A stretch of DNA of 48,509 nucleotides from positions 1 through 48,509 of the forward strand of contig JAHIUD010000107.1 in the NCBI GenBank assembly GCA_018817515.1, written 5' to 3'. Under the pieces are notes generated by a model, which saw nothing but the letters and a program-made list of their open reading frames with translations, did not search any database and had not been told where the DNA came from. Below, in pieces: positions 1-7,207 of this stretch. The translations under genes and the position numbers were made by a program. Numbering within the stretch: the stretch's first letter is position 1; every line of letters begins with the position of its first letter. This stretch comes from Pseudomonadota bacterium (GTDB lineage Bacteria; Desulfobacterota; Desulfovibrionia; Desulfovibrionales; Desulfovibrionaceae).

Positions 1-318
1 ATGGCTATTGTTGAGTACAAGAGCAACAAGTTTGAGGTGGACGAGGACGGCTTCCTGTTGAAATTTGAAGACTGGAATCCGGAGTGGGTCGAGTACGTGA
101 AGGAGAGCGAGGGTATCGCCACCATCAGCGAGAGCCACCAGAAGGTCATCGACTTCCTGCAGGACTACTACAAGAAGAACGGCATCGCCCCCATGGTGCG
201 CATCCTGTCCAAGGTCACCGGCTACAAGCTCAAGGAAATCTACGAGCTGTTCCCGTCCGGCCCCGGCAAAGGCGCCTGCAAAATGGCCGGCCTGCCCAAG
301 CCCACCGGCTGCGTGTAA
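1..318 (+). CDS. dsrC: DsrC, dissimilatory sulfite reductase partner protein
   Basis: This is the small cytoplasmic sulfur-carrier protein that forms a trisulfide substrate of DsrAB during sulfite reduction; the DsrC trisulfide is then reduced through the DsrMKJOP membrane complex. The 105-residue length is typical of the family. The C-terminal arm is intact, with two conserved cysteines at residues 93 (KGACK) and 104 (penultimate, TGCV), which are the redox-active pair in true DsrC as opposed to TusE-like homologues. The ATG is the first base of the window, so promoter and ribosome binding site are not visible, but the N-terminus (MAIVEYK) matches the usual start. The gene stands alone and is closed by a strong terminator. 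The call is very secure and is the best clue to a sulfate-reducing host. Confidence 0.96.
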   Translation: MAIVEYKSNKFEVDEDGFLLKFEDWNPEWVEYVKESEGIATISESHQKVIDFLQDYYKKNGIAPMVRILSKVTGYKLKEIYELFPSGPGKGACKMAGLPKPTGCV

Positions 319-341
319 TCCCGCGCCGAATCGAGTTCCCC

Positions 342-375
342 AAGGGCGGCGGCTTCGGCTTGCCGCCCTTTTTTT
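342..375 (+). terminator. Rho-independent terminator of dsrC
   Basis: A GC-rich stem (AAGGGCGGC paired with GCCGCCCTT, extended by an inner GGC/GCT pair) closes on a UUCG tetraloop and runs straight into a T tract. It begins 24 bases after the dsrC stop codon, so dsrC is probably monocistronic, as expected for a highly expressed gene. Confidence 0.9.
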
Positions 376-442
376 GGGCTCGACGCCCGGTGGCTTCGGT
401 TCGCCGCCCATGTTTCGGCTCGCCAACAACCGGAGGCAACCC

Positions 443-958
443 ATGACCCCCACCCCCGCCACCTACATCACCCAGGCCCGCGCCAACCGCTGGGCCAACG
501 GACTCCTCTACGCCGAGCTGGCCAGGCTCTCGCCCGCGCAGCTCGCCCAGAGCTTCGGCGTCAATTTCGGCTCCATCCTGGGCCTGATGAACCACACCAT
601 CATGGCCGACCAGGCCTGGCTCCAGCGCTTCAGCGGCGTGGGCGAGCGGGTGACCCCGGACTCCTGCGCGGCGCTCACGGACTTCGCGGCTCTGCGCGCC
701 CTGCGCGAGGCCGAGGATGCGCGCATCGTCAGCTTCTGCGAGGCGCTTGAACCGCAATGGCTGGCTGAGATGCTGCGCTACGCCAACCTCAAGGGCGAGC
801 CGCGCAGCCAGCCCTTCGCCATCTGCCTGGCGCATTTCTTCAACCACCAGACCTTCCACCGGGGGCAAATCCACGCGCTGCTCGGCGTGCTGGGGCTCAA
901 CCCGCCGGACCTGGACCTCATCGCCTATCAGGTGGCGCACCCAGGCCCAGCGGCGTAA
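443..958 (+). CDS. DinB-like four-helix metal-binding protein
   Basis: A 171-residue protein resembling the DinB/YfiT superfamily of four-helix-bundle metalloproteins, often annotated as damage-inducible. The three-histidine metal site can be seen as the His in LMNHTIMAD early in the protein and the two His in FNHQTFHRGQ near residue 130; the HRGQ(I/L) motif is characteristic. Some family members are thiol transferases, but most have no known substrate, and none can be assigned here. The ATG at 443 is preferred over upstream in-frame codons because GGAGG lies 6 bases before it and because the upstream extension reads like translated intergenic sequence. The gene stands between the dsrC terminator and hypD and has no obvious operon partner. 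Confidence 0.8.
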   Translation: MTPTPATYITQARANRWANGLLYAELARLSPAQLAQSFGVNFGSILGLMNHTIMADQAWLQRFSGVGERVTPDSCAALTDFAALRALREAEDARIVSFCEALEPQWLAEMLRYANLKGEPRSQPFAICLAHFFNHQTFHRGQIHALLGVLGLNPPDLDLIAYQVAHPGPAA

Positions 959-1097
959 CCGCCCAGTGACACGCGCAAACCCCGGCGCAGGCATGGACTC
1001 GCAGGCGCGGTCCGTGTATGCACTTCGGGCCGGGGCCAGCTTGTTCCACGCCCCCGGAATTCGACGCACCGGAAATCGACGCAAAGGATGGTAGCCC

Positions 1098-2192
1098 GTG
1101 AGTCTTGAGCTTCTCGACCAGTTCCACGACCCTGACCTGTGCAAGAGCGTGCTGGAACGCCTGAACAAGGCCCTGACCGGTCAGCTTCGCTTCATGGAGG
1201 TCTGCGGCACGCATACCGTGGCCATCTTCCGCAGCGGCCTGCGCTCCATCCTGCCCAAGGAGATCATCCACCTTTCCGGCCCGGGCTGCCCGGTCTGCGT
1301 GACCCACGAGTCCGAGGTCAACGCCTTCCTTGACCTGGCCGAGAACCCCAAGGTAATCATCGCCACCTTCGGCGACCTCATGCGCGTGCCCGGCAGCAAG
1401 AGCCGCACTTTGAAGGCCGCCCAGGCCGACGGCGCGCGGGTCGAGGTGGTGTATTCCCCGCCCGATGCGCTCAAACTCGCCGTCGACAACCCGGACGCCC
1501 TGGTGGTCTTCCTGGGCGTGGGCTTTGAGACCACCGCGCCCGGCGTGGCCGCCAGCCTCAAGATGGCCAAGGCCCAGGGCATCAAGAACTACCGCGTTCT
1601 GTCCTTCCACAAGATCGTGCCCCCGGCGCTGGACGCCCTGCTCGGCGACCCGGGCACGGATATCGACGCCTTCATCATGCCCGGCCATGTGTCGGCCATC
1701 ATCGGGCTGGCCCCGTACCTGCCCGTGGCCTCGAAGTATGGCAAATCCGCCGCCATCGCGGGCTTCGAGCCGCTGGACATCCTGCAGGCCCTGCTGTTCC
1801 TGGCCGAGTGCAAGCGCGACGGCAAGGCCGAGGTGGTGAACCTGTACCGCCGCGTGGTGCGCGACGAAGGCAACGCCAAGGCGCAGGCCATGCTGGCCGA
1901 GGTCTTTACCCCGGCGGACGCCCTGTGGCGCGGCATCGGCAACATCCCGGGCTCCGGCCTGGAGATCAATGACGCTTACGCCGCCTTTGACGCCAAGCGC
2001 GAGTTCGGCATCACCATCACCGAATGCCCGCCCCTGCCCGGCTGCAAGTGTGGCGACGTTCTGAAGGGCAAGCTGGCCCCGAACCTTTGTCCGCTCTTCG
2101 GCAAGGCCTGCACGCCTGCCAAGCCCGTGGGACCGTGCATGGTCTCCACCGAGGGCTCCTGCGCGGCCTACTTCAAATACCAGGTGGACTAG
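1098..2192 (+). CDS. hypD: Hydrogenase maturation iron-sulfur protein HypD
   Basis: HypD (364 aa) is the cytoplasmic scaffold on which, with HypC, the Fe(CN)2CO unit of [NiFe]-hydrogenases is assembled. The central motifs are present: CGTHT with Cys36, and GPGCPVC with Cys64 and Cys67. A cysteine-rich C-terminus (Cys316, 318, 331, 338, 347, 355) contains the ligands expected for the [4Fe-4S] cluster. The start is GTG at 1098 with AAGGA about 10 bases upstream. hypE begins 5 bases after its stop, so the two are co-transcribed. No hypC, hypF, hypA or hypB lies in the window, so the rest of the pathway must be encoded elsewhere. Confidence 0.96.
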   Translation: MSLELLDQFHDPDLCKSVLERLNKALTGQLRFMEVCGTHTVAIFRSGLRSILPKEIIHLSGPGCPVCVTHESEVNAFLDLAENPKVIIATFGDLMRVPGSKSRTLKAAQADGARVEVVYSPPDALKLAVDNPDALVVFLGVGFETTAPGVAASLKMAKAQGIKNYRVLSFHKIVPPALDALLGDPGTDIDAFIMPGHVSAIIGLAPYLPVASKYGKSAAIAGFEPLDILQALLFLAECKRDGKAEVVNLYRRVVRDEGNAKAQAMLAEVFTPADALWRGIGNIPGSGLEINDAYAAFDAKREFGITITECPPLPGCKCGDVLKGKLAPNLCPLFGKACTPAKPVGPCMVSTEGSCAAYFKYQVD

Positions 2193-2197
2193 CACAC

Positions 2198-3214
2198 ATG
2201 AGCGAAAAGGTACTGCTTGACTACGGCTCCGGCGGCAAGGCTTCCCAGCGCTTCATCGGCGAACTGTTCCTGAAGAACTTCGACAACCCGGAGCTGCGGC
2301 GCTTGAACGATGGCGCGGTGCTCAGCGTGGGCGGGAAGATCGCGGTCTCCACCGACAGCTTCGTGGTAGACCCTGTGTTCTTCCCCGGCGGCGACATCGG
2401 CGCGCTCAGCGTGCACGGAACGGTGAACGACGTGGCCATGATGGGCGCCAAGCCCAAATACCTTACCTGCGGGTTCATCCTGGAGGAGGGCCTGCCCGTG
2501 GAGGACCTCACGCGCATCGTGGAGTCCATGGGCAAGGCCGCGCGCGAGGCCGGGGTCTGGATCGTCACCGGCGACACCAAGGTGGTGCAGAAGGGCGCGG
2601 CGGACAAGATCTTCATCAACACCACGGGCATCGGCGAGGTCTTTGTGGACCCTGCCCCGGCGGGCGATCTGGCCCGGCCCGGCGACGCCATCATCATCAG
2701 CGGCACCCTCGGCGACCACGGCCTGGCGATTTTGTCCACGCGCCAGGGCCTGTCGTTTGAGACCCCGGTTGTGAGCGATTGCGCCAGCCTGAACCACATC
2801 ATCGTGGAGCTTTTGCAGACCGTGCCGGATGTGCACGTGCTGCGCGACCCCACGCGCGGCGGCTTGGCGACTACGCTGAACGAGATCGCCATCGCCTCCA
2901 ACGTCACCTGCGAGCTGGACGAGGGGCTCATCCCGGTGAAGCCCGAAGTCAAGGGCGGCTGCTCGCTGCTGGGCCTGGACCCGCTGTACCTGGCCAACGA
3001 GGGCAAGTTCATCTGCGTGCTGCCCGAGGCCCAGGCCGAGGCGGCGCTGGCGCTCATGCGCAAGAGCCCGCTGGGCGTGGACGCCAAACGCATCGGCACC
3101 GTGACGGCCAACGACAAGCCCGGACAGCCGGGCCGGGTGCTGCTCAAGACCGGCCTGGGCGGCAAGCGCCTGCTGGGCATGCTCGAAGGCGAGCAGCTGC
3201 CGAGAATTTGCTAG
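2198..3214 (+). CDS. hypE: Hydrogenase maturation protein HypE
   Basis: HypE (338 aa) takes a carbamoyl group from HypF on its C-terminal cysteine and dehydrates it with ATP to a thiocyanate, the source of the cyanide ligands of [NiFe]-hydrogenase. The protein has the N-terminal GSGGK motif, AIR-synthase/PurM-like domains (DPTRGGLATTLNEIA in the second half) and ends exactly in the essential PRIC tail. A longer reading frame extends upstream, but the ATG at 2198, 5 bases after hypD, gives the canonical N-terminus MSEKVLLDYGSGG. It is translationally close to hypD and is followed after 10 bases by a DUF2238 gene that is probably in the same transcript. Confidence 0.96.
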   Translation: MSEKVLLDYGSGGKASQRFIGELFLKNFDNPELRRLNDGAVLSVGGKIAVSTDSFVVDPVFFPGGDIGALSVHGTVNDVAMMGAKPKYLTCGFILEEGLPVEDLTRIVESMGKAAREAGVWIVTGDTKVVQKGAADKIFINTTGIGEVFVDPAPAGDLARPGDAIIISGTLGDHGLAILSTRQGLSFETPVVSDCASLNHIIVELLQTVPDVHVLRDPTRGGLATTLNEIAIASNVTCELDEGLIPVKPEVKGGCSLLGLDPLYLANEGKFICVLPEAQAEAALALMRKSPLGVDAKRIGTVTANDKPGQPGRVLLKTGLGGKRLLGMLEGEQLPRIC

Positions 3215-3224
3215 GGGGCCGGGC

Positions 3225-3860
3225 GTGGGTGCGGTCGCGAAGCATGACGCCAGCCTTGTGGCTGCCAGTGTGGCCCTGCTGGCGCTTTTGGCGCTGACCG
3301 GCTACCGGCCCTTTGATCGCGCCACCTGGCTGTTGGAGGTGTTTCCCGTGGTCCTGGCCCTGCCGGTGCTGTGGGCGACCCGCCGCCGCTTCCCGCTGAC
3401 CCCGCTGCTTTACGCGCTCATCTTTCTGCACGCCGTGGTGCTCATGGTCGGGGGCGCGTACACCTACGCCAGGGTGCCGCTGGGCTTCCAGATTGCCGAT
3501 CTCTTTGGCCTCACACGCAACCCCTACGACAAGATCGGACACTTCATGCAGGGCCTTGTCCCGGCCCTGGCGGCGCGGGAGATCCTCCTCCGGGGCCGTT
3601 ACGTGCGTGGCCGGGGCATGCTGGCCTTTCTCGTGGTCTGCGTGGTGCTGGCCATCAGCGCCACGTACGAGTTCGTGGAGTGGGGGGCTGCGCTGGCGTT
3701 CGGCCAGGGCGCGGAGGAATTCCTGGGCACCCAGGGCGACCCCTGGGACACGCAGTCGGACATGCTCTTCGCCCTCATCGGCGCTGTGACGGCGCTGCTG
3801 GTGTTCTCGCGCCTGCACGACAGGCAGATAGCGCGGATTGAGGGCGGCGAGGGCGGCTGA
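3225..3860 (+). CDS. DUF2238 (YjdF-like) inner-membrane protein
   Basis: A 211-residue integral membrane protein with about five to six hydrophobic segments. It has the conserved blocks of the DUF2238/YjdF family: YDKIGHFMQG around residue 103, TYEFVEWGAA around 147 and a D-x-x-SDM block (DPWDTQSDM) around 170. The invariant His, Glu and Asp residues suggest a polar or metal site within the membrane, but no biochemical function is established. The start is GTG at 3225, preceded by AGGGGG. It follows hypE by 10 bases, which looks like an operon position; a role in hydrogenase maturation would be guesswork. Confidence 0.8.
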   Translation: MGAVAKHDASLVAASVALLALLALTGYRPFDRATWLLEVFPVVLALPVLWATRRRFPLTPLLYALIFLHAVVLMVGGAYTYARVPLGFQIADLFGLTRNPYDKIGHFMQGLVPALAAREILLRGRYVRGRGMLAFLVVCVVLAISATYEFVEWGAALAFGQGAEEFLGTQGDPWDTQSDMLFALIGAVTALLVFSRLHDRQIARIEGGEGG

Positions 3861-3894
3861 GCAGGCTCACCACCAACATATGAACAAGCGAACC

Positions 3895-3920
3895 GCCCGG
3901 TTTCCGAAAGGAGGCCGGGC
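3895..3920. repeat. Strong GAAA-capped hairpin without a T tract
   Basis: An 11-bp inverted repeat (GCCCGGTTTCC against GGAGGCCGGGC, with two G-T wobble pairs) closes on a GAAA tetraloop in the gap between the DUF2238 gene and the HEPN-like gene. No run of T follows on either strand, so it is not a standard intrinsic terminator. It may protect the 3' end of the upstream transcript or be a leftover of the accessory patch that begins here. Confidence 0.5.
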
Positions 3921-3981
3921 AGGGGCTTGGAAAATGCTAACGCTCTCGCAGAAAAGGTGATTACTTGCCTTGGGAGGGTAT

Positions 3982-4410
3982 ATGGTTGCAGCCGACCGCT
4001 GGGAATACATTGTTGCTCTTGACGAGGAGCTATTACAAGGGGCTGTTCTTCTATCGGAATGGTGCAGCCTCATTGTGCGAGAAACAGACCAAGCTTTTGT
4101 CCATCATGCTCATTTGGCGACAGTCATAACTGCTGTTGCTGGTGTTGAGACATATCTTAGAGCAGAGAGAGTCTGTGCAGCAGGTGCTCGATTGTGCGAG
4201 TTAATCGATAGCGCAGGTCTTGAGGATGATCTCCGGGATGATCTTCACGTCCTGCGGAAATATCGCAATAGGTGGGTCCACATCGATGAGCCTTGGGAGG
4301 ACGAAATACTGCTTGAGGATGAAGGTCTGTTTGATAACGAGTTAGAAGCGATGGCTTTCTTCGCCGTGAGAGTCCTTCGCAGAACCATTTACAGTTGGCC
4401 AGCAATATGA
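3982..4410 (+). CDS. HEPN-like small protein, possible defence or toxin factor
   Basis: A 142-residue, mostly helical, acidic protein that I do not recognise at family level. The sequence RNRWVH at residues 95-100 fits the R-N-x3-H (RX4H) catalytic motif of HEPN ribonucleases. It lies in a helix-like context after LRKY, and an earlier block (AVAGVETYLRAE, residues 51-62) resembles the first helices of that fold. The DNA is clearly AT-richer than its neighbours and uses codons rare in them, such as TTA, ATA and AGA, which suggests acquisition by transfer. The ATG at 3982 has GGGAGGG three bases upstream; a TTG at 3970 is the alternative. It ends two bases before the first copy of the 88-bp repeat and lies next to higBA. 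No MNT-type nucleotidyltransferase partner is present. Confidence 0.55.
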   Translation: MVAADRWEYIVALDEELLQGAVLLSEWCSLIVRETDQAFVHHAHLATVITAVAGVETYLRAERVCAAGARLCELIDSAGLEDDLRDDLHVLRKYRNRWVHIDEPWEDEILLEDEGLFDNELEAMAFFAVRVLRRTIYSWPAI

Positions 4411-4412
4411 CC

Positions 4413-4500
4413 CCCCCTCACCCCACTGCCACCGCCCCCACGCCCAGCTGATACCCCAACCCCACCAGCCAGGCCGTGATCTCCTCGCGCGCGCCGCGTG
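4413..4500. repeat. 88-bp direct repeat, copy 1 (orphan 3' end of glycosyltransferase gene)
   Basis: This stretch matches 5189-5276 at 87 of 88 positions (the difference is T4427 versus C5203) in the same orientation, with an offset of 776 bases. Read on the minus strand it is the last 27 or so codons plus stop of the glycosyltransferase at 5194-6240, but here it is detached from the rest of that gene. The one difference is synonymous (GCA/GCG). The two copies bracket higBA. Confidence 0.95.
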
Positions 4501-4504
4501 CATG

Positions 4505-4556
4505 GTGACACGTACCACGTGTCACGCTTGACATGGCACCGGACGCAACGTAAGTT
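4505..4556 (+). promoter_or_regulatory. higBA promoter with palindromic operator
   Basis: A perfect inverted repeat with 9-bp arms (GTGACACGT, spacer ACC, ACGTGTCAC) spans 4505-4525. It abuts a near-consensus sigma-70 promoter: TTGACA at 4528-4533, a 17-base spacer and TAAGTT at 4551-4556. The palindrome is the likely binding site of a HigA dimer, alone or with HigB, for autorepression. The predicted start point is close to 4563, the first base of the higB ATG, so the message may be leaderless. Confidence 0.75.
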
Positions 4557-4562
4557 TTCGCC

Positions 4563-4844
4563 ATGATCCTTACCTTCAAGTGCCGCGACACCGAGCGTAT
4601 CTGGGACATGCTGTCTGTCCGGCGTATTCCGCCGGAGGTGCAACGGGCCGCGCGGCGCAAGCTGGTGATGATCGACGCGGCCCAGGCCGTGCAAGACCTG
4701 CGGATGCCGCCCGGAAACCGCCTGGAGGCGCTCAAGGGCGACCGGGCCGGGCAGTACAGCATCCGCGTCAACGACCAGTACCGCATCTGCTTCGTCTGGA
4801 CTGGTCGCGATGCCGAAGACGTGGAGCTTGTGGATTACCACTAA
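4563..4844 (+). CDS. higB: HigB-type toxin (RelE/ParE superfamily)
   Basis: A 93-residue protein of the HigB / plasmid-maintenance killer family, small basic ribosome-dependent mRNA endonucleases. It has the family pattern: an N-terminal IxxFKxRDTERIW block, the central MPPGNRLEALKGDRAGQYSIRVNDQYRICF block with the basic residues expected in the active site, and a short C-terminal VELVDYH. As in classic higBA loci, the toxin precedes the antitoxin. No Shine-Dalgarno sequence is visible before the ATG, and the promoter's -10 element ends only 6 bases upstream, which fits leaderless translation. It is inserted, with its antitoxin, between two copies of a neighbour's 3' end. Confidence 0.9.
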   Translation: MILTFKCRDTERIWDMLSVRRIPPEVQRAARRKLVMIDAAQAVQDLRMPPGNRLEALKGDRAGQYSIRVNDQYRICFVWTGRDAEDVELVDYH

Positions 4845-4855
4845 AGAGGGACAAT

Positions 4856-5176
4856 ATGAACAGCGAGAGCACTCTGAGTGATAGCAACGGCCCCATCCAC
4901 CCCGGCGAGATTCTGCTGGAGGAATTTTTGCGGCCCCTGGCCCTGAGCCAGAACCGGCTGGGCCTTGATCTCGGCATCCCGCCCCAGCGCATCGGCGACA
5001 TCGTGCGCGGCAGGCGCGGCATCACTGCCGATACGGCCCTGCGCCTGGCCCGCTACTTCGGCACCACCCCGCAGTTCTGGCTCAATCTGCAGACTCGCTT
5101 TGAGCTGGACATGGCCCGGTTGAGCCACTTGCCGGAGCAGATCGCGGCCCAGGTGCGCCCCCGGCCCACAGCCTGA
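4856..5176 (+). CDS. higA: HigA-type antitoxin, XRE-family repressor
   Basis: A 106-residue HigA antitoxin with a helix-turn-helix of the XRE/Cro type at about residues 30-85 (LSQNRLGLDLGIPPQRIGDIVRGRR, then TALRLARYFGTTPQFWLNLQ). The I-HPGEIL-EEFL lead-in and the F-W-NLQ block are family hallmarks. The start at 4856 follows the toxin stop by 11 bases with AAAGAGGG as ribosome binding site; a longer upstream frame exists but overlaps higB. HigA should neutralise HigB and repress the operon by binding the palindrome at 4505-4525. It ends 12 bases before the second 88-bp repeat copy. Confidence 0.92.
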   Translation: MNSESTLSDSNGPIHPGEILLEEFLRPLALSQNRLGLDLGIPPQRIGDIVRGRRGITADTALRLARYFGTTPQFWLNLQTRFELDMARLSHLPEQIAAQVRPRPTA

Positions 5177-5188
5177 TTGCGCGCGGCG

Positions 5189-5276
5189 CCCCCTCACCCC
5201 ACCGCCACCGCCCCCACGCCCAGCTGATACCCCAACCCCACCAGCCAGGCCGTGATCTCCTCGCGCGCGCCGCGTG
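5189..5276. repeat. 88-bp direct repeat, copy 2 (resident 3' end of glycosyltransferase gene)
   Basis: This is the resident copy, continuous with the coding sequence of the minus-strand glycosyltransferase. It comprises 5 bases beyond the stop codon, the stop itself (5194-5196) and the last 27 or so codons. Together with 4413-4500 it flanks higBA. Confidence 0.95.
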
Positions 5277-6240
5277 AGGAGACATTGGCGAGGATGAAGG
5301 GGGCAGAGGGGGAGTAGGGCGGTATCGCCTCGCGCGGGAGCACCGGCACGCCGTGCACGCTCTGCCCGATCTTCTTGGCGTCGATGTCGATGAAGGCTTC
5401 GATGATGAGCCCCAGGTCCATGAGCGGCGCAATCTTCTGCCTGCTCACCCGCCCAGCGCCCCAGACCCACACGCGCGGGTGCTGCGGGTTGTTCTGAATG
5501 AGCCAGCGCCACAGATACTGCGCCTTGACGCGCGCGAACGCCTCCACGCTGTACTCGGCTGCGGTGCGCGAGAGCCGCGTGGGCGGGTCGTTCCACACCA
5601 GCACCTCCTCCGCCACCTTGCCCATGCGCACCCCGTGCTCCAGCCAGCGCAGCCACTGCTCGTAGTCCTCGGGGAAGGGGGCTGTCCCATTGGCATGGCC
5701 GGTGTTCGGCAGCGCGCCGCCCAGGCGGTCCACCAGCTCGCGCCGGAACATTACCGAAGGGTTGGCGATGGGCGAGTCCACGAAGCGGCTGGCGCTGATG
5801 GCCTCGGGCGTGGTCAGCGTGTTCAGCCAGTCCACGTGCGCGGCATAGCCCGCCCGGGCGCTGCGGTCGCCGCCGAAGCGCACCAGGCCGGACACCAGGC
5901 CCAGGGTGGGGTCAGAGTCGAGGAGAGCCACCTGCAGCTCCAGTCGGCGCGGCAGGCAGAGGTCGTCGGCGTCCATGCGCGCGATGTAGCGGCCCTGGCT
6001 GGCCTCCACGGCGGTGTTCCAGGCCAGGGCCACGCCCAGGTGCGGCTGCTGGATGAGGTGGATGCGGCTGTCGCGTCGGGCGTAGGTTTCCAGCACGCGC
6101 CAACTGTCGTCGCCGCTTCCGTCGTCCACGGCGATGATCTCGAAGTCGGGGAACGTCTGGCCGAGCAGGCTGTCCAGGGCCGCAGGCAGGGTGCCAGCCG
6201 CGTTGCGGCAGGGCAGGCAGATGCTGACCCTGGGAGGCAT
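5194..6240 (-). CDS. Family 2 glycosyltransferase with C-terminal extra domain
   Basis: A 348-residue protein with an N-terminal GT-A glycosyltransferase domain of family GT2: a V-S-I-C-L-P strand start, VDDGSGDD at residues 38-45 and the metal-binding RMDADD at residues 88-93. The second part (after about residue 250) begins with a glycine-rich WVWGAGRVSRQKI and continues with an alternating pattern (IDIDAKKIG, VPVLP), suggesting a small Rossmann-like appendix. Sugar donor and acceptor cannot be told. A CAGGAG site precedes the ATG and overlaps the end of ttuA three bases upstream, so the two are co-transcribed. Its 3' end is duplicated at 4413-4500. Confidence 0.85.
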   Translation of the reverse strand: MPPRVSICLPCRNAAGTLPAALDSLLGQTFPDFEIIAVDDGSGDDSWRVLETYARRDSRIHLIQQPHLGVALAWNTAVEASQGRYIARMDADDLCLPRRLELQVALLDSDPTLGLVSGLVRFGGDRSARAGYAAHVDWLNTLTTPEAISASRFVDSPIANPSVMFRRELVDRLGGALPNTGHANGTAPFPEDYEQWLRWLEHGVRMGKVAEEVLVWNDPPTRLSRTAAEYSVEAFARVKAQYLWRWLIQNNPQHPRVWVWGAGRVSRQKIAPLMDLGLIIEAFIDIDAKKIGQSVHGVPVLPREAIPPYSPSAPFILANVSSRGAREEITAWLVGLGYQLGVGAVAVG

Positions 6241-6243
6241 GGG

Positions 6244-7185
6244 CTACTCCTGCCGGTCGGGCTGCCTGTCGGGATCGGCTGCGCGGCGCTCGGCCACGGC
6301 GAGCTTGAGGCGGCACACGCCGCACAGGCCCGTGCTGGTGGGCGAGCCGCAGGCCTCGCACGGGGCCAGGGGCGTGCCGGTGTGCTTTTCCACATGGGCG
6401 AAGGCGGGCTGCCCGCGCTCAAGGAAGCCGTCGTAGAAGGCGATCTTGGTGCCTGGGCTGGTGTATTCCAGGTTGGCCCAGAGCTCCTTGTGCCCGGTGA
6501 AGCTGGCCCCGCCGCTGTAAGGGCAGGGCGCGGAGTGGATCTCGATGCCGTTCAGGAAGGCGTAGCAGGCTGTTTCGAACTCCGTCAGGCGGTACAGCGG
6601 CTTGATCTTGCGCGCAAACCCGTTCTCGGCCTCCAGGCAGGGACCCTGGTCGGACAGGTAGCCCGCGTCCCAGCGCAGGGTATTGGCGAACAGGCGCGCC
6701 ACCTCGTCGTCCAGGTTGTGGCCCGTGGCCAGCACCTGGAAGCCGCCCTCCAGGGCCACGCGGTTGAACCAGTGGCGTTTGATCTTGCCGCAGGCCGAGC
6801 ACACCGGACGGTTGATGTACTTTTTCACGTCCGGGATGGGCAGGCCGTGCTTGGTCAGCTCCACCACGTGCAGCTTCAGACCGTGGCGCTCGCAAAAGCC
6901 CTCCACCTTGGCCCGGGCGGGCGGGGAGGACCCCGGGATGCCCAGGTCCACGTGCAGGCCGGTGACGTCGTATTCCAGGCGCGAGAGCTCAAGCATGAGC
7001 GTCAGGCTGTCCTTGCCGCCGGACAGGGCCACAAGCACGCGCTCGCCGTACTTGATGAGCGAGTGGTGGCGGATGGCCTTCTCCACTTGCCTGGTGAAGA
7101 AGATCTGGAAGCAGTCGCGGCAGAAGGCGGTGTGGTGGCTCGGCAGAGCAACTTCCGCCGGGGCCTTGCATTTGCGGCATTTCAT
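6244..7185 (-). CDS. ttuA: TtuA-like tRNA 2-thiouridine synthetase
   Basis: A 313-residue PP-loop ATPase of the TtuA/Ncs6/TtcA group, which adenylates a tRNA uridine and replaces its oxygen with sulfur. Visible features in order: an N-terminal zinc ribbon (Cys3, Cys6, Cys22, Cys25), the PP-loop SGGKDS at 55-60, Cys129 and Cys132 (VCSAC) with Cys221 (APCPYSGG) as the probable [4Fe-4S] ligands, and a C-terminal CxxC...CxxC zinc finger. That combination fits TtuA/Ncs6 rather than TtcA, which lacks the zinc fingers. An AGGAA site lies upstream of the ATG. The ubiquitin-like gene 22 bases upstream should be its sulfur donor. Confidence 0.88.
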   Translation of the reverse strand: MKCRKCKAPAEVALPSHHTAFCRDCFQIFFTRQVEKAIRHHSLIKYGERVLVALSGGKDSLTLMLELSRLEYDVTGLHVDLGIPGSSPPARAKVEGFCERHGLKLHVVELTKHGLPIPDVKKYINRPVCSACGKIKRHWFNRVALEGGFQVLATGHNLDDEVARLFANTLRWDAGYLSDQGPCLEAENGFARKIKPLYRLTEFETACYAFLNGIEIHSAPCPYSGGASFTGHKELWANLEYTSPGTKIAFYDGFLERGQPAFAHVEKHTGTPLAPCEACGSPTSTGLCGVCRLKLAVAERRAADPDRQPDRQE

Positions 7186-7207
7186 GGGGTGTTCCTGTCT
7201 TGTGTTC

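Noticed and set aside
918-2195. Long minus-strand open frame over hypD
   Set aside because: hypD on the other strand is unambiguous; the frame is an antisense shadow.
3895-3920. Intrinsic terminator after the DUF2238 gene
   Set aside because: The hairpin is strong but has no T run on either strand, so it is listed as a hairpin only.
4534-4550. Possible sigma-54 site TGGCAC followed by GCAA
   Set aside because: The distance between the GG and GC elements is two bases too short, and a good sigma-70 promoter overlaps it.
4413-5276. Two direct repeats considered as a CRISPR or insertion sequence
   Set aside because: Only two copies, 88 bp each, both being a gene's coding end; no terminal inverted repeats, transposase or cas genes.
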